Shown: positions 36,701 through 45,012, counted from the first letter of the stretch. The stretch is DNA of 64,000 nt from Caldilineaceae bacterium (GCA_022821585.1 JAJEDI010000066.1:1-64000), one strand, 5' to 3'. The notes: generated by a model from the letters alone, not told the origin. Numbers and translations: made by a program.

Positions 36701-37060
36701 ATGCCCAGCCGCAAGAAGGTAAAGACCGTGCGCGCAACCAGCGGCCGCCACCGCTTCGTTGTGGTCGCCGGCAACCGGGTATTGCACCTCAGCAAGCATG
36801 AGTTCCCCACCGTCGGCGACGCCAAGTCTGCAGGAAAGGCGAAGGCGAAGGACATCGAAGTGTTTCCTTTCTGCGGACCGGGCGAATGGCCGCAGCTGGA
36901 TGCCGTGATACTGCAGGGCCTGTGCCGGCCGTGCCTGCTAAAAGGACGTGAGATCACGGGCGTGGCCCTGGGCAAGTCAGGCACGCCAAGCGAGTTCTGC
37001 CGGGAGTGCTGGGAAGAGAGACACCCTGGCCAGCTTGAGCGCTGGGGGGTAGCTCAATGA
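36701..37060 (+). CDS. Small protein with a four-cysteine zinc-ribbon-like C-terminus
   Basis: 119 residues from the ATG at 36701 (AGAGGAG, 6 nt upstream). A TTG at 36638 with GGAGAGGAG upstream and a TTGA overlap is an alternative that adds 21 residues. The N-terminus is basic (SRKKVKTVR). The C-terminal part has two CxxC pairs, LCRPCLL and FCRECWEE, 27 residues apart, which could bind zinc. Its stop overlaps the replication-protein start (ATGA). DNA or RNA binding is inference. Confidence 0.65.
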   Translation: MPSRKKVKTVRATSGRHRFVVVAGNRVLHLSKHEFPTVGDAKSAGKAKAKDIEVFPFCGPGEWPQLDAVILQGLCRPCLLKGREITGVALGKSGTPSEFCRECWEERHPGQLERWGVAQ

Positions 37061-38427
37061 GCGCCCACGATCAGTTTGTCTTGCAGATGGGGGGCGGACT
37101 GACGTGGCTTTCCAAGCGATTCGATTTAATAGCCAACGAAATCATTACTCTGTCCGCCTTGATTCTGCTTGATGGCCCCGAGGGATGCCATCCTACGCAG
37201 GAGAGGATCGCCGAAGTATCTGGCCTCAGCCGAGGAGTAGTTTGCAGGTCCCTGACAAGTATGGAAGGGAAGTCTCTGATAGCGAGAGAAAAACGTCGAT
37301 ACTGGGACGACCGCAAACGCGAACACAAAAAGCTCTGCTATGTCTTCGCTGAAGAAATCGAACATGCACTCGAATTTGCGGCGGAAACCGTCGAGCTGAG
37401 CCGCCGATCCACGCAGCCATTACTCCTCCCAGACTTCCATATCCGCGCGACTGGTGATCAAGGATGGAATCCATATTCGCGCGACAGTCGCGCGGATATG
37501 GATCAGGCTTCACCTCACCTCGAGCTTCAAGCACCAGATTCCGACTGCCATATTCGCGCGACAGGTGATCAAGGATGGAATCCACATTCGCGCGACTGTC
37601 GCGCGGATATGGACCATATTCGCGCGAATGTTGATCACTATAGAGGAGGAGGAGGTAAGAAAGATCAATACATGACAGAGATCAGAGCATATACTCCTAC
37701 CTCCCCCCCAACACCCGAAGAGCGCGAGCTGTCGATGCAGATGATGATGCATGCGGCGATAAGGATGCCGCGTGACTTTGCGCAGGCGATCGCTGCCAGA
37801 TGGTCGCCGCGGGAAGTCCTGGAGCGCTGCCAAGCTTTTTCGGCCGATTACAACGCCGAGGGCGGCGCTAACGGCGTCGGCGCCCTCATCTACAGGTTTG
37901 CGCACCCCGACTCGTATCCGAACCGTGAGATCAGGGACGAGGACCTGTATGACAACGAATGGTATTCCGAGTTCGAGTATCTTGTCGGCCTGCAGGAGGG
38001 CCTATACGAGCCTTACACCGCGGAGGAGGAGCCAGAGCCGGTGGTAGGGGAATCCGCAGCCCTCGAGGAGGTCCAACCGCGGTCCCTTCTCGTTCCCTCC
38101 GGCGCTATTACCGAGCCCGACACTGCGGCGGCCGTCTTTAACTCCCTCGAAATAGAGACAAGTTCGGAGACAGAGAATGAGACAAGGGGGGGCGACATGC
38201 TCAGCGCACGCGAGACAGAGATCCGCACAATCATCTACTGGGGGCAAGAAAACGGCCGGCCGATCGACGAGAATCGCCGTGACGAGCTGCGCCGCGAGCT
38301 TTTCGCAATCGCCCAACAGCGCCGTATGGAGCAAGCGCATGACTCCGGAGTCGGTGCTGAACGGCGGCTGCCGGTGCAGGCAGAGCAAGCCGATCGACCA
38401 ATCATGCAACCCAGCGGGAGGAGCTGA
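37057..38427 (+). CDS. Phage replication initiator-like protein (winged helix, internal iterons)
   Basis: 456 residues. Residues 24-105 look like a winged helix-turn-helix (LIANEIITLSALILLDG, then HPTQERIAEVSGLSRGVVCRSLTSM and an RREK wing). Residues 125-205 are a linker holding a repeated segment of about 23 residues beginning HIRATGDQGWN (two copies 37 residues apart, then a short third, HIRANVDH). The DNA for this linker is an iteron-like array. A helical domain follows (residues 215-305), then an acidic tail. This layout, a DNA-binding head with the origin inside the gene and a partner-binding tail, matches lambda O-type initiators. No helicase or loader gene was recognised nearby. The start overlaps the previous stop (ATGA). 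Confidence 0.75.
   Translation: MSAHDQFVLQMGGGLTWLSKRFDLIANEIITLSALILLDGPEGCHPTQERIAEVSGLSRGVVCRSLTSMEGKSLIAREKRRYWDDRKREHKKLCYVFAEEIEHALEFAAETVELSRRSTQPLLLPDFHIRATGDQGWNPYSRDSRADMDQASPHLELQAPDSDCHIRATGDQGWNPHSRDCRADMDHIRANVDHYRGGGGKKDQYMTEIRAYTPTSPPTPEERELSMQMMMHAAIRMPRDFAQAIAARWSPREVLERCQAFSADYNAEGGANGVGALIYRFAHPDSYPNREIRDEDLYDNEWYSEFEYLVGLQEGLYEPYTAEEEPEPVVGESAALEEVQPRSLLVPSGAITEPDTAAAVFNSLEIETSSETENETRGGDMLSARETEIRTIIYWGQENGRPIDENRRDELRRELFAIAQQRRMEQAHDSGVGAERRLPVQAEQADRPIMQPSGRS
37438..37628. repeat. Iteron array: candidate prophage replication origin
   Basis: Seven copies of a 14-nt motif, consensus CATATTCGCGCGAC. Plus-strand copies start at 37438, 37472, 37549, 37583 and 37615. Minus-strand copies lie at 37487-37500 and 37598-37611. 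Copies at 37472 and 37487, and at 37583 and 37598, form near-perfect palindromes separated by one base. The larger unit of about 67 bp recurs with a period of 111 bp (37 codons). The array lies inside the replication-protein gene. Confidence 0.7.
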
Positions 38428-38430
38428 CCG

Positions 38431-38730
38431 ATGACGACGTATGAGGGCTGGGCGATTGTGGAGCTGATGGGCCACCGGACTTTCGGTGGCATGGTGTCCG
38501 AGGTAGAGATGTACGGCGGCCGCTTGCTGCGCCTGGACGTGTTTGACGACGAAGGCGAAGAGCCGGCGATGACACAGTACTACGGCTCGTCGGCCATCTA
38601 TTGCATCACGCCGGCGGATGAGTCAATGGCGCGGCAGGTAGGCCGGCGCTCGATGCCGGGCAGACCCCAGCCGGCGATGCTTTCGTATACGCCGGAAGAG
38701 GAGGCGGAGCGCAATGACTGGGTGGAATAG
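38431..38730 (+). CDS. Conserved-type phage hypothetical protein
   Basis: 99 residues, compact and probably mixed alpha/beta, with the segment GWAIVELMGHRTFGGMVSEV and then YYGSSAIYCITPAD. Similar small proteins occur in early regions of many phages without known function (recollection, not verified here). It starts 4 nt after the replication gene and overlaps the next gene. Confidence 0.65.
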   Translation: MTTYEGWAIVELMGHRTFGGMVSEVEMYGGRLLRLDVFDDEGEEPAMTQYYGSSAIYCITPADESMARQVGRRSMPGRPQPAMLSYTPEEEAERNDWVE

Positions 38731-38938
38731 AGAGTCGGTAACCATATGGTGGACCAGCTATGCCGGCCTGCATCTTTTCGTGTACAGGATGCCGGCGCCG
38801 GGGAGCCTCACGCTGTGGCGCTGGAGCGTCTGGCGGGGCGACGTGGAGCTCCACGTCGCCAGGGTCGCTTTGTCGACGCCCGAGGAGGCTGCAGACGCGG
38901 CCAGGAAGTACGCCGACGACAGGATGTACTGCGCATGA
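38714..38938 (+). CDS. Small hypothetical phage protein
   Basis: 74 residues, Trp-rich (WNRESVTIWWTSYAGLHLF) with an ending like EEAADAARKYADDRMYC. It starts inside the end of the previous gene and its TGA overlaps the next ATG (38935), a coupled cascade. No signal peptide. No family recognised. Confidence 0.6.
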   Translation: MTGWNRESVTIWWTSYAGLHLFVYRMPAPGSLTLWRWSVWRGDVELHVARVALSTPEEAADAARKYADDRMYCA

Positions 38939-39282
38939 TCGAGAGAATTCGGAGGGTCTGGCGGCGCATCACCGGCCGCAGGATGATCAAGAGCGCAGTG
39001 CCCATCGAGGGGTTCGACCAGGTCATCGACTTCAGAGGCGACGTAACCTGGCAGGGCGGCGAGATGCCGGCGGAGGTCAGGCAAGACCTGGAGCTTGCCT
39101 GGCGGTTCCTGCTTGGCAAGCTGACAGGCGCCCTACCCAGGCACGAGCCAGCCTGTCCGAACTCGAAGGACAGCTTTCACTGCGCGCACTGGCACTTTGG
39201 CCGCCGGGCGTGCTGCTATTGCGGGCTGGCGGAGCCTGAGGAGCGCGATCCTGTGCGTTGGGAGAGCATCGATGGACCATAG
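38935..39282 (+). CDS. Hypothetical protein with Cys/His cluster
   Basis: 115 residues. The start at 38935 gives an ATGA overlap with the upstream gene. The N-terminus is strongly basic (IRRVWRRITGRRMIK). A cluster CPNSKDSFHCAHWHFG, then ACCYCG, near residues 80-100 may bind zinc. It belongs to the chain of overlapping early genes. Function unknown. Confidence 0.6.
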   Translation: MIERIRRVWRRITGRRMIKSAVPIEGFDQVIDFRGDVTWQGGEMPAEVRQDLELAWRFLLGKLTGALPRHEPACPNSKDSFHCAHWHFGRRACCYCGLAEPEERDPVRWESIDGP

Positions 39283-39490
39283 GCCGGTGCAGGGCATCGA
39301 GCATTACAGCGGCTGGGAGAAGACGCTGGACAGGAAAGCTGCCGTCAAGGAGCGCAGCCGCGGAAATGCAAGGATCTTCTGCTACATGTACAAGAAAGGG
39401 CGGTGGCGAGACTGGATGCCGTACCGGCGGCCGCGCTCGAGCGCTGATGCAGCTGCGAGGGTCGACGCCGCCATGAAAGGGAGGAGGTAA
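39272..39490 (+). CDS. Small basic hypothetical protein
   Basis: 72 residues, rich in Arg and Lys and aromatic residues (IFCYMYKKGRWRDWMPYRRP). GGGAGAG lies upstream of the ATG, and the start overlaps the previous stop by 11 nt. It could bind nucleic acid. No family recognised. Confidence 0.55.
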   Translation: MDHRPVQGIEHYSGWEKTLDRKAAVKERSRGNARIFCYMYKKGRWRDWMPYRRPRSSADAAARVDAAMKGRR

Positions 39491-39493
39491 ATC

Positions 39494-39787
39494 ATGCAGG
39501 TTGATTTCGATGTCGACGTTCTGATGGCTTCCCTGCAGACTGCAGCCATGCGGCGAGGCCTGTTCGTTGCCTACATGCCGCTGATAGAGAAGTGGACCGT
39601 GAACAACCCGATCGGAGGCGAAGTAGTTGGAAGCGAGGCGCAGCTCGAGAAGATATTCGGCGTGCTGGACCAGTGGGAGATCGTCAACAATCTCCCGGAC
39701 CTCGACGACCCGGACATAACCGACCACCTGCTACTGCATCCGCGCCAAGCCGACTTCTCGCCGGCGCGGCGCAGGGAGGACGTATGA
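39494..39787 (+). CDS. Small hypothetical phage protein
   Basis: 97 residues, acidic, with strong GGGAGGAGG upstream. The N-terminal half (VDFDVDVLMASLQTAAMRRGLFVAYMP) looks globular. It ends overlapping the next ATG (39784). Function unknown. Confidence 0.6.
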   Translation: MQVDFDVDVLMASLQTAAMRRGLFVAYMPLIEKWTVNNPIGGEVVGSEAQLEKIFGVLDQWEIVNNLPDLDDPDITDHLLLHPRQADFSPARRREDV

Positions 39788-40146
39788 GTCAAGCGAAAGC
39801 AGCGCAGCCGCCGGCGATGCCGATCGAGGAATGCATAGAGCGCAGCGGCGCCAGCCATTTGTGCGAGAGCCTCACTGACGTTTTCTTCGAGGCCGCCGAA
39901 ACAGATTGTTATGTTACCCGCGCTTTGGTCGAGGCAATGTTCCGCGGTCTTGCTGCGTTGTCGGAAGACGACTTTCGCAACATGGTGGCGGAGGTCCACG
40001 ATGATGACCTGCAGGACTGGATGTGGCGAGCTTTCGAGAACCGGATTGCCGATCAGCCGGTAGTAGTCGAAGCAACGCCGCCGCCATGCTTCGGCGGCAC
40101 GGAGGAGGACCTGTCCGATCTGCGCAGATCGGGGCTGGCGCGATAG
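39784..40146 (+). CDS. Acidic hypothetical phage protein
   Basis: 120 residues, acidic and helical, with Cys at CIERSGASHLCES. The ATGA overlap with the previous gene supports this start. It is the last gene of the coupled early chain before the convergent gene at 40207-40545. No family recognised. Confidence 0.6.
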   Translation: MSQAKAAQPPAMPIEECIERSGASHLCESLTDVFFEAAETDCYVTRALVEAMFRGLAALSEDDFRNMVAEVHDDDLQDWMWRAFENRIADQPVVVEATPPPCFGGTEEDLSDLRRSGLAR

Positions 40147-40206
40147 GAAGGACATCGTCGGAAGCAGATCAAGGGCCCGGCAGTCGTCTCCCGGACGCCC
40201 TCTGCA

Positions 40207-40545
40207 TCAGAGACATCTCAATTCCAGCTCCAGCTCTTTTTCCAAAGTATCGATTTGCGATCTGAGTTCGCAGATGTCGGTTGCAACTGTTTCGGCTTCG
40301 GTTGGGAAACGCACAAATTCACTCTCGCCGCTTCTGAAATTGGTCGCGGTACGCGAAGATTTGAACTGCCCGTCTCTTGTTTCGAGGATCTGACAGTCGG
40401 GGATCTCCTCATCAAGGCAGTCGGCCAGTTCCCGCAGTGTGTCTACCAGTCGCTTACCTTCGTGCCGGCGCTTTTCCAGGCGACTCTTCGCCTTATACAG
40501 GTCGATGTAGAGCTTACCGATCCTGGCTTCCGATTCTGTGTTCAT
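40207..40545 (-). CDS. Coiled-coil hypothetical protein, only minus-strand prophage gene
   Basis: 112 residues. The start at 40545 has GAGGAGCG 5 nt upstream, while the frame to 40647 lacks a site. Heptad-like patterns are visible at both ends (KLYIDLYKAKSRLEKRRHEGKRL and the C-terminal ELRSQIDTLEKELELELRCL). The opposite orientation in a one-direction prophage suggests separate control, such as lysogenic expression. No repressor motif (helix-turn-helix) is visible. Function unknown. Confidence 0.6.
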   Translation of the reverse strand: MNTESEARIGKLYIDLYKAKSRLEKRRHEGKRLVDTLRELADCLDEEIPDCQILETRDGQFKSSRTATNFRSGESEFVRFPTEAETVATDICELRSQIDTLEKELELELRCL

Positions 40546-40651
40546 GTAACGCTCCTCGCATGGACAGACGGTCACATTCGCACAAATCATAACCCCGCGC
40601 CCCAAACGCTTCCAAGCAGCTGTGCTGTGAGGATCGAGAGGACACATTCAG

Positions 40652-40864
40652 ATGACGATGTCACGACGATCGACCAAGCCAAACAGATCGAAATTCCCGA
40701 TGTCGTTTCAGCTGGCGTCGGGCATGTCTACTCCGGCTCGGAAGATGTGCCAGCGATGCAGGGGTTCGCTTCCACTATCCTCCTTCCGGCCTGACCGGCG
40801 CGCCGTCAGCGGCCTGGACTGGATCTGCGCGGACTGCCGCAACCACCCCAACTCTGCGCGCTAA
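40652..40864 (+). CDS. Small zinc-ribbon-like protein
   Basis: 70 residues, basic N-terminus. MCQRCRGSLPLSSF and WICADCRN give two CxxC pairs 22 residues apart, a common small zinc-binding fold in phages, sometimes near HNH nucleases. GAGAGGA precedes the ATG. An ATG 6 nt later is equally possible. Confidence 0.5.
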   Translation: MTMSRRSTKPNRSKFPMSFQLASGMSTPARKMCQRCRGSLPLSSFRPDRRAVSGLDWICADCRNHPNSAR

Positions 40865-40991
40865 GCAAGGCGGCTTCTGCGGCGCGCCGAGCAAGACAGA
40901 AGTTTGTTGGCTATACTGGTCCGAGAAGTGGACCATGCGTCCACTGCAGAACTTAGCTCTGTGCTTAGTCCATAGTCAACAGGGGGAAACC

Positions 40992-41411
40992 ATGACTAAG
41001 ATTTTCATCAATGTGATCGTGCTGTCGCTGCTATCGGCCGTTGGGGCAGGGGGGATCTTCTGGGGGCTGGCCAGCATCGGCGCAGCCGCCATCATCGTGC
41101 CTGTCGGTACCGCGTTGACCGTCGGGTTCCTCAGCGTATCGCTGCTCCTGGCCAAAAAGCAGACGCCTTTCAGCGGCCGCTTTTCGCCGTTCAGCTGGAA
41201 CGCCGTGTCGCTCTTCCTGGCGAGTTGGGTCTGCCTGGGCGGGAGCCTGGCGGCGGGCGGATACGCCTTTCGGCAGGCGATTATCGCCGGCATCGATCCT
41301 GCTGCGATCGCCAACCAGATGCTGCTGAATCAGCTGATGCCGGTGGCCGCGGCGGTCGTCGCCGTGGTCATGGCCTTTGCCAGCCGCGACGATCCCGAGG
41401 AGCAGGGGTAG
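40992..41411 (+). CDS. Polytopic membrane protein
   Basis: 139 residues with about four hydrophobic segments: residues 4-27, 33-53, 68-90 and 110-132. GGGGG lies before the ATG at 40992. It is followed by a strong terminator, so it closes a transcript. The position before terminase and the small size allow a holin-like or superinfection-exclusion role, but this is speculation. Confidence 0.65.
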   Translation: MTKIFINVIVLSLLSAVGAGGIFWGLASIGAAAIIVPVGTALTVGFLSVSLLLAKKQTPFSGRFSPFSWNAVSLFLASWVCLGGSLAAGGYAFRQAIIAGIDPAAIANQMLLNQLMPVAAAVVAVVMAFASRDDPEEQG

Positions 41412-41445
41412 GTCTGCCGGTCAATACAGGGTTTTGGGGGGTGAC

Positions 41446-41478
41446 GAGAGGGGGCGCTATTGGGCCCTCTCTTTTTTT
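41446..41478 (+). terminator. Rho-independent terminator after the early region
   Basis: GAGAGGG (41446-41452) pairs with CCCTCTC (41465-41471) around 12 nt and is followed by seven T. It separates early from packaging genes. Confidence 0.85.
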
Positions 41479-41508
41479 GTGACTCAAGCATAAAATGATC
41501 AGTTTCGG

Positions 41509-41514
41509 TATAAT
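41509..41514 (+). promoter_or_regulatory. TATAAT -10-like box before packaging genes
   Basis: Perfect TATAAT 31 nt after the terminator T-run and 8 nt before an ATG (41523), so a transcript would be nearly leaderless there. No good -35 hexamer at 16-18 nt. Confidence 0.4.
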
Positions 41515-41522
41515 CTGCATCT

Positions 41523-41798
41523 ATGCGAGGAATCCTCTTTCCCGACCTCGAGCGCCAGATCGACTGGTCCGACTCCGAAAAAACATCCACGACCGAAGTG
41601 TATGCCACCAGTTGCGGCTTCGTCTCTCTGATCGTGTCCCTGACCTCCACGGGTTGGATCTGGGAGGCAATCGGCTGGCTCGGCGTACGATTCGGGGGCG
41701 GCGAAGCGGCCAGCCGGTCTCTGGCCAAGCGCGCAGCGGTCACCTGGTGGGGATCCATGACCACAGCTGACAGACTCAACCTGTCGCAAGACGCGTAG
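41523..41798 (+). CDS. Hypothetical protein before terminase
   Basis: 91 residues with a weakly hydrophobic middle (FVSLIVSLTSTGWIWEAIGWLGV). No ribosome binding site, but a TATAAT box lies just upstream, which fits leaderless initiation. It ends 5 nt before the small terminase gene. The position could suit an HNH or small regulatory gene, but no motif is visible. Moderately doubtful. Confidence 0.4.
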   Translation: MRGILFPDLERQIDWSDSEKTSTTEVYATSCGFVSLIVSLTSTGWIWEAIGWLGVRFGGGEAASRSLAKRAAVTWWGSMTTADRLNLSQDA

Positions 41799-41803
41799 GA
41801 GCC

Positions 41804-42280
41804 ATGGTCCAGAACGCAAAAACCGCGCACGAGAAGTGGGCCGAGGGCGGTCGAGGGCCGGCAGGCGGAGGCGCGGTCGAAGGCCTGGCCAAAATGCCGC
41901 CGTCGCCGGCGCGCATTCAGGGCCGCGCTCGCGACATCTACAAGGAGACGGGCAGGATGCTGGTGGCTGCCGGCATCCTGGCGCGCGCCGACCTCGGCCT
42001 GCTCGAGCGCTACGCCACGCTGAAGACCTACGCGGAGTCAATCTCGGCCAGGCTGGCGGAAATGCCGATCGACTTCGGGTGCGAGGAGCAGACGGCGATG
42101 CGGTCGTACATGCTCAAGGCATCGTCGGAGCTGCGGCAGATCGAACAGGCCCTGGGCCTCAACCCGATCGCCCGGGCGCGCATGGGCAAGCACCAGCCCC
42201 CGCAGCAGGAGGATACTCTCGCCGACCTGGGCGCCAAGCGCGCCCAGCTGGTGGCCGCGGCCAGGAGCAAGAAGGCATGA
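41804..42280 (+). CDS. Terminase small subunit, P27 family
   Basis: 158 residues. Binds phage DNA ends to start packaging. The pattern of helices PPSPARIQGRARDIYKET, then LLERYATLKTYAE and SELRQIEQALGLNPIARARM is typical of the P27 family. TAGGAG precedes the ATG. It overlaps the large-subunit gene by an ATGA, the usual pair. Confidence 0.85.
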   Translation: MVQNAKTAHEKWAEGGRGPAGGGAVEGLAKMPPSPARIQGRARDIYKETGRMLVAAGILARADLGLLERYATLKTYAESISARLAEMPIDFGCEEQTAMRSYMLKASSELRQIEQALGLNPIARARMGKHQPPQQEDTLADLGAKRAQLVAAARSKKA

Positions 42281-43965
42281 TAGAGACCGGCGCCGGCGCA
42301 GACGTGGACCGCTATATCGACGATGTGATGTCCGGCCGGGTAATCGTCGGCGATCTGGAGCGGCTGATGGTGGAGCGGCAGCTGCGCGATCTCGAGAGCG
42401 GTCCGGAGCGCGGGCTCATCTGGGCGCCCGATCTGGGGCTGCTGGTAATTGACTTTTGCGAGCTGCTGCAGCACTCGAAGGGCAAGTGGGCCGGCAAGCG
42501 TTTGAAGCTCGAGCCCTGGCAGAAATTCCTTGTCACGACCCTCTACGGATGGATTTTAGCTGAAGACGGAACGCGCCGGTTCCGCAGGGCCTACTGGGAG
42601 GTTGCCAGGAAGAACGGCAAGTCAACGCTGGCCGCGGCGCTGGCGCTCTTTGCCCTGGTTGCCGATGGCGAAGGCGGTCCTGAGGTCTATTGCGGCGCCA
42701 CCAAGAAGGAGCAGGCCAAGATCATCTTTGAAGAGTCGCGGCGGATGGCTCTCAAGTCGCGCGTGCTGCAGGACGCGGTCACAGTCCACAACCACTCAAT
42801 CTTCGTAGCCGGCACGGCCGGCCGGTTTGTGCCGCTGTCGGCCGACGACAAGCACGCCAGCGGCCACAACACACACTTCTGCATCATGGACGAGCTGCAC
42901 GAGCACAGGACCGACGAGCTCTGGAATGTGATGGGGACCTCCATGGGCAGTCGCGAGCAGCCCATGATGCTATCCACCACCACCGCCGGCGAGGACGCCA
43001 AGTCGCTTTGCGGCCAGGAGCGGGACTTCGCCGAGCGCGTGCTGCGCGGCACCGTCGAAGCCGACGAGTTTTTTCCGGCCGTCTACGCCATCGACGCCGA
43101 GGAGGAGTGGCAGGACGAGGCCTGCTGGCGCAAGGCCAACCCCAACCTTGGCGTCTCCGTCTTTATCCGCGAGTTGCGCGGGCTGGCCAAGGAGGCGGCC
43201 GACAACCTGGTCAAGCTGCGCTCATTCCTGCGCTACAAGATGAACGTGTGGATCTCGTCGGCGGCGCGCTGGTTCCGCCCCGAAGTGTGGGACGCGTGCG
43301 GCGAGCCGTTTCCGGAGGACCTCGACCTGCGCGACCGGCCGTGTTACGGCGGCTTGGATCTCGCCAGCGTCGAAGACGTGGCCGCGTGGGTGCTCATCTT
43401 TCCGCCGCACGGGGATGACGAGATGTACCGCGTGCTGTGCCGCTTTTTCGTGCCGGAGGCATCCGTCTCCCGCCGCAGTCAGCAGGTGAGCGTCCCGTAC
43501 GACGTGTGGGTGCGGCAGGGTTGTCTGACGGCGACGCCCGGCGCCGTCATCGACTACAAGTTCATCTACGCGGCGATCGCCGCGGACATGGCTCTCTATG
43601 ACATCGTCGACGCTGCTTTCGACAGGTACGGTGCTGCGCGGGTCTATACGGAGATGGAGGAGTACGGCCTGGAGATGGTGCAGCACGGCCAGGGCTATGT
43701 GTCGATGTCGGGGCCGGCCAAGGAGCTGCAGCGGCTTGTGTTGAGCGGCTTGGTCAGCTATGGCGAGCAGCCGGTAATGCGCTGGATGGGCCATAACGTC
43801 GTGGTGACGGAGGACCCAGCCGGCAACATCAAGCCGGACAAGTCTAAATCGAAGGAGAAGATCGACGGGATCGTTGCGCTGATCATGGCGCTGGACCGCT
43901 CGATGCGCCACAGCGCCAAGCGGCATACGTCTGTGTACGAAGAGCGCGGCATATCGATGCTGTAG
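42277..43965 (+). CDS. Terminase large subunit (HK97-like)
   Basis: DNA-packaging ATPase and nuclease of 562 residues. Walker A-type ARKNGKSTLAAALALF at about residue 113, Walker B IMDELHEH at about 206, and the coupling motif STTTAG follow in order. The C-terminal RNase H-like nuclease contains GGLDLASVEDVAAW and the later KIDGIVALIMALDR acidic residues. The start at 42277 overlaps the small-subunit stop. A strong terminator follows, so expression ends here. Confidence 0.95.
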   Translation: MIETGAGADVDRYIDDVMSGRVIVGDLERLMVERQLRDLESGPERGLIWAPDLGLLVIDFCELLQHSKGKWAGKRLKLEPWQKFLVTTLYGWILAEDGTRRFRRAYWEVARKNGKSTLAAALALFALVADGEGGPEVYCGATKKEQAKIIFEESRRMALKSRVLQDAVTVHNHSIFVAGTAGRFVPLSADDKHASGHNTHFCIMDELHEHRTDELWNVMGTSMGSREQPMMLSTTTAGEDAKSLCGQERDFAERVLRGTVEADEFFPAVYAIDAEEEWQDEACWRKANPNLGVSVFIRELRGLAKEAADNLVKLRSFLRYKMNVWISSAARWFRPEVWDACGEPFPEDLDLRDRPCYGGLDLASVEDVAAWVLIFPPHGDDEMYRVLCRFFVPEASVSRRSQQVSVPYDVWVRQGCLTATPGAVIDYKFIYAAIAADMALYDIVDAAFDRYGAARVYTEMEEYGLEMVQHGQGYVSMSGPAKELQRLVLSGLVSYGEQPVMRWMGHNVVVTEDPAGNIKPDKSKSKEKIDGIVALIMALDRSMRHSAKRHTSVYEERGISML

Positions 43966-44000
43966 GTTTGTACAAGCGGCAAGCCAATTCACAACCCCTC

Positions 44001-44034
44001 AGCCCCCCGCCATGCCAGGCGGGGGGCTTTTTTT
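44001..44034 (+). terminator. Strong Rho-independent terminator after terminase
   Basis: Perfect 11-bp stem AGCCCCCCGCC / GGCGGGGGGCT (44001-44011 and 44018-44028), 6-nt loop ATGCCA, then seven T. Bases 44035-44202 hold no gene. Confidence 0.95.
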
Positions 44035-44202
44035 GTGGCCTTTAGGGTGCCCCAGTGACCAAATTCAAATTCAGTGCCTCAGAGCGCCTTCTGTGCGGTT
44101 GAGAGTCGGAATTCGAGGGGAATCCGAGCAAGAGGGCCGGAGATGGGCTATATTGTCGCACAGTTGGCGAGCAGCCGGTAAGAGCCCCGGAGGTGATGAG
44201 GC

Positions 44203-45012
44203 ATGCCAAGAGGATTCAGTAAACACGGCCGTTGCGGCGGCAGCCGTGGCGCAAGGGTCTACTCGATCGTGTTGCTGGTAGCGGCTCTGACGCTAAGTGT
44301 CGGCGCCTCGGCGGGGCAGGCCGTGGGCCTGTGCCCGGGGCAGGACGTGGAGACGCCGGGCATTGCGCCGCGGCGCGGGCCTGACGGCGCGTGCGAGATA
44401 TGCTGCGACCGTCCGGGCGGGTCGCCGTACTGGCTGACGCTGCGGCGCTGGCATCCGGCCTGCTATCCGCCGGCTCCGGCTCCAGAGCCAACGGCAACCG
44501 CGACCCGCAGGCGCGCCCTTCCGCCGCCGCCGCCGACGGTGCCCGAAGATCCGACGCCGACGATCGTCATACCGCTGCCGCCCGGCGCTGCAACGGCGAC
44601 ACCGGCCGCTACCGAAGTCGTAGCGCCCCCGGAAACGATTTTGCCGACGGCGACGCCTGCTGCAGATCAGGTAACGCCGGCCGCGCAACAGGGTAGAACA
44701 TCGAGGTCCTTGCGGTCGACGTGCGTGCCTCGGCATGCCGGCAGGCCGGTCGCGTTGTGTGCCACGGGCTCCGGCTCGGGATGGTGGTTGTACTACATAG
44801 GGCCCGGCGGCCGCGTAGTGACGGGGCCGCACGTTCCGTTCCCGTCAGCCGAAACGGCGGGCCGGCAGGTGGTGCTGAGGCACTACATTAGCGGTGAACC
44901 GATCTGGCTAACCTGGCATGCGGACCGCCTGCAGGTGCGGACGGGGTACGCGGGCAAGGCGTATGTATTTTCTGTGACCCGGGAAGGTTGGGTCAGGCAT
45001 GAGGCATGGTGA
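44203..45012 (+). CDS. Secreted/anchored Pro-rich protein, accessory island
   Basis: 269 residues. Basic N-terminus and hydrophobic segment (VYSIVLLVAALTLSVGASA, about residues 19-37) form a signal peptide or anchor. A Cys-rich module follows (LCPGQ, CEICCDRP, ACYPP; residues 43-88), then a Pro/Thr/Ala linker to about 165, then a C-terminal module from STCVPRHAG on. The last 40 residues (SGEPIWLTWHADRLQVRTG...) resemble the C-terminus of the protein at 45385-46188, suggesting a shared domain. A very strong GGAGGTGATG site precedes the ATG. No known family recognised. Confidence 0.7.
   Translation: MPRGFSKHGRCGGSRGARVYSIVLLVAALTLSVGASAGQAVGLCPGQDVETPGIAPRRGPDGACEICCDRPGGSPYWLTLRRWHPACYPPAPAPEPTATATRRRALPPPPPTVPEDPTPTIVIPLPPGAATATPAATEVVAPPETILPTATPAADQVTPAAQQGRTSRSLRSTCVPRHAGRPVALCATGSGSGWWLYYIGPGGRVVTGPHVPFPSAETAGRQVVLRHYISGEPIWLTWHADRLQVRTGYAGKAYVFSVTREGWVRHEAW

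Noticed and set aside
37438-37628. CRISPR-like direct repeats
   Set aside because: Repeats are 14 nt, occur in both orientations, lie in frame inside a gene and lack unique spacers of regular size.
40255-40794. Plus-strand 179-codon frame opposite the coiled-coil gene
   Set aside because: The minus strand has a proper ribosome binding site and coiled-coil protein. The plus frame has neither.
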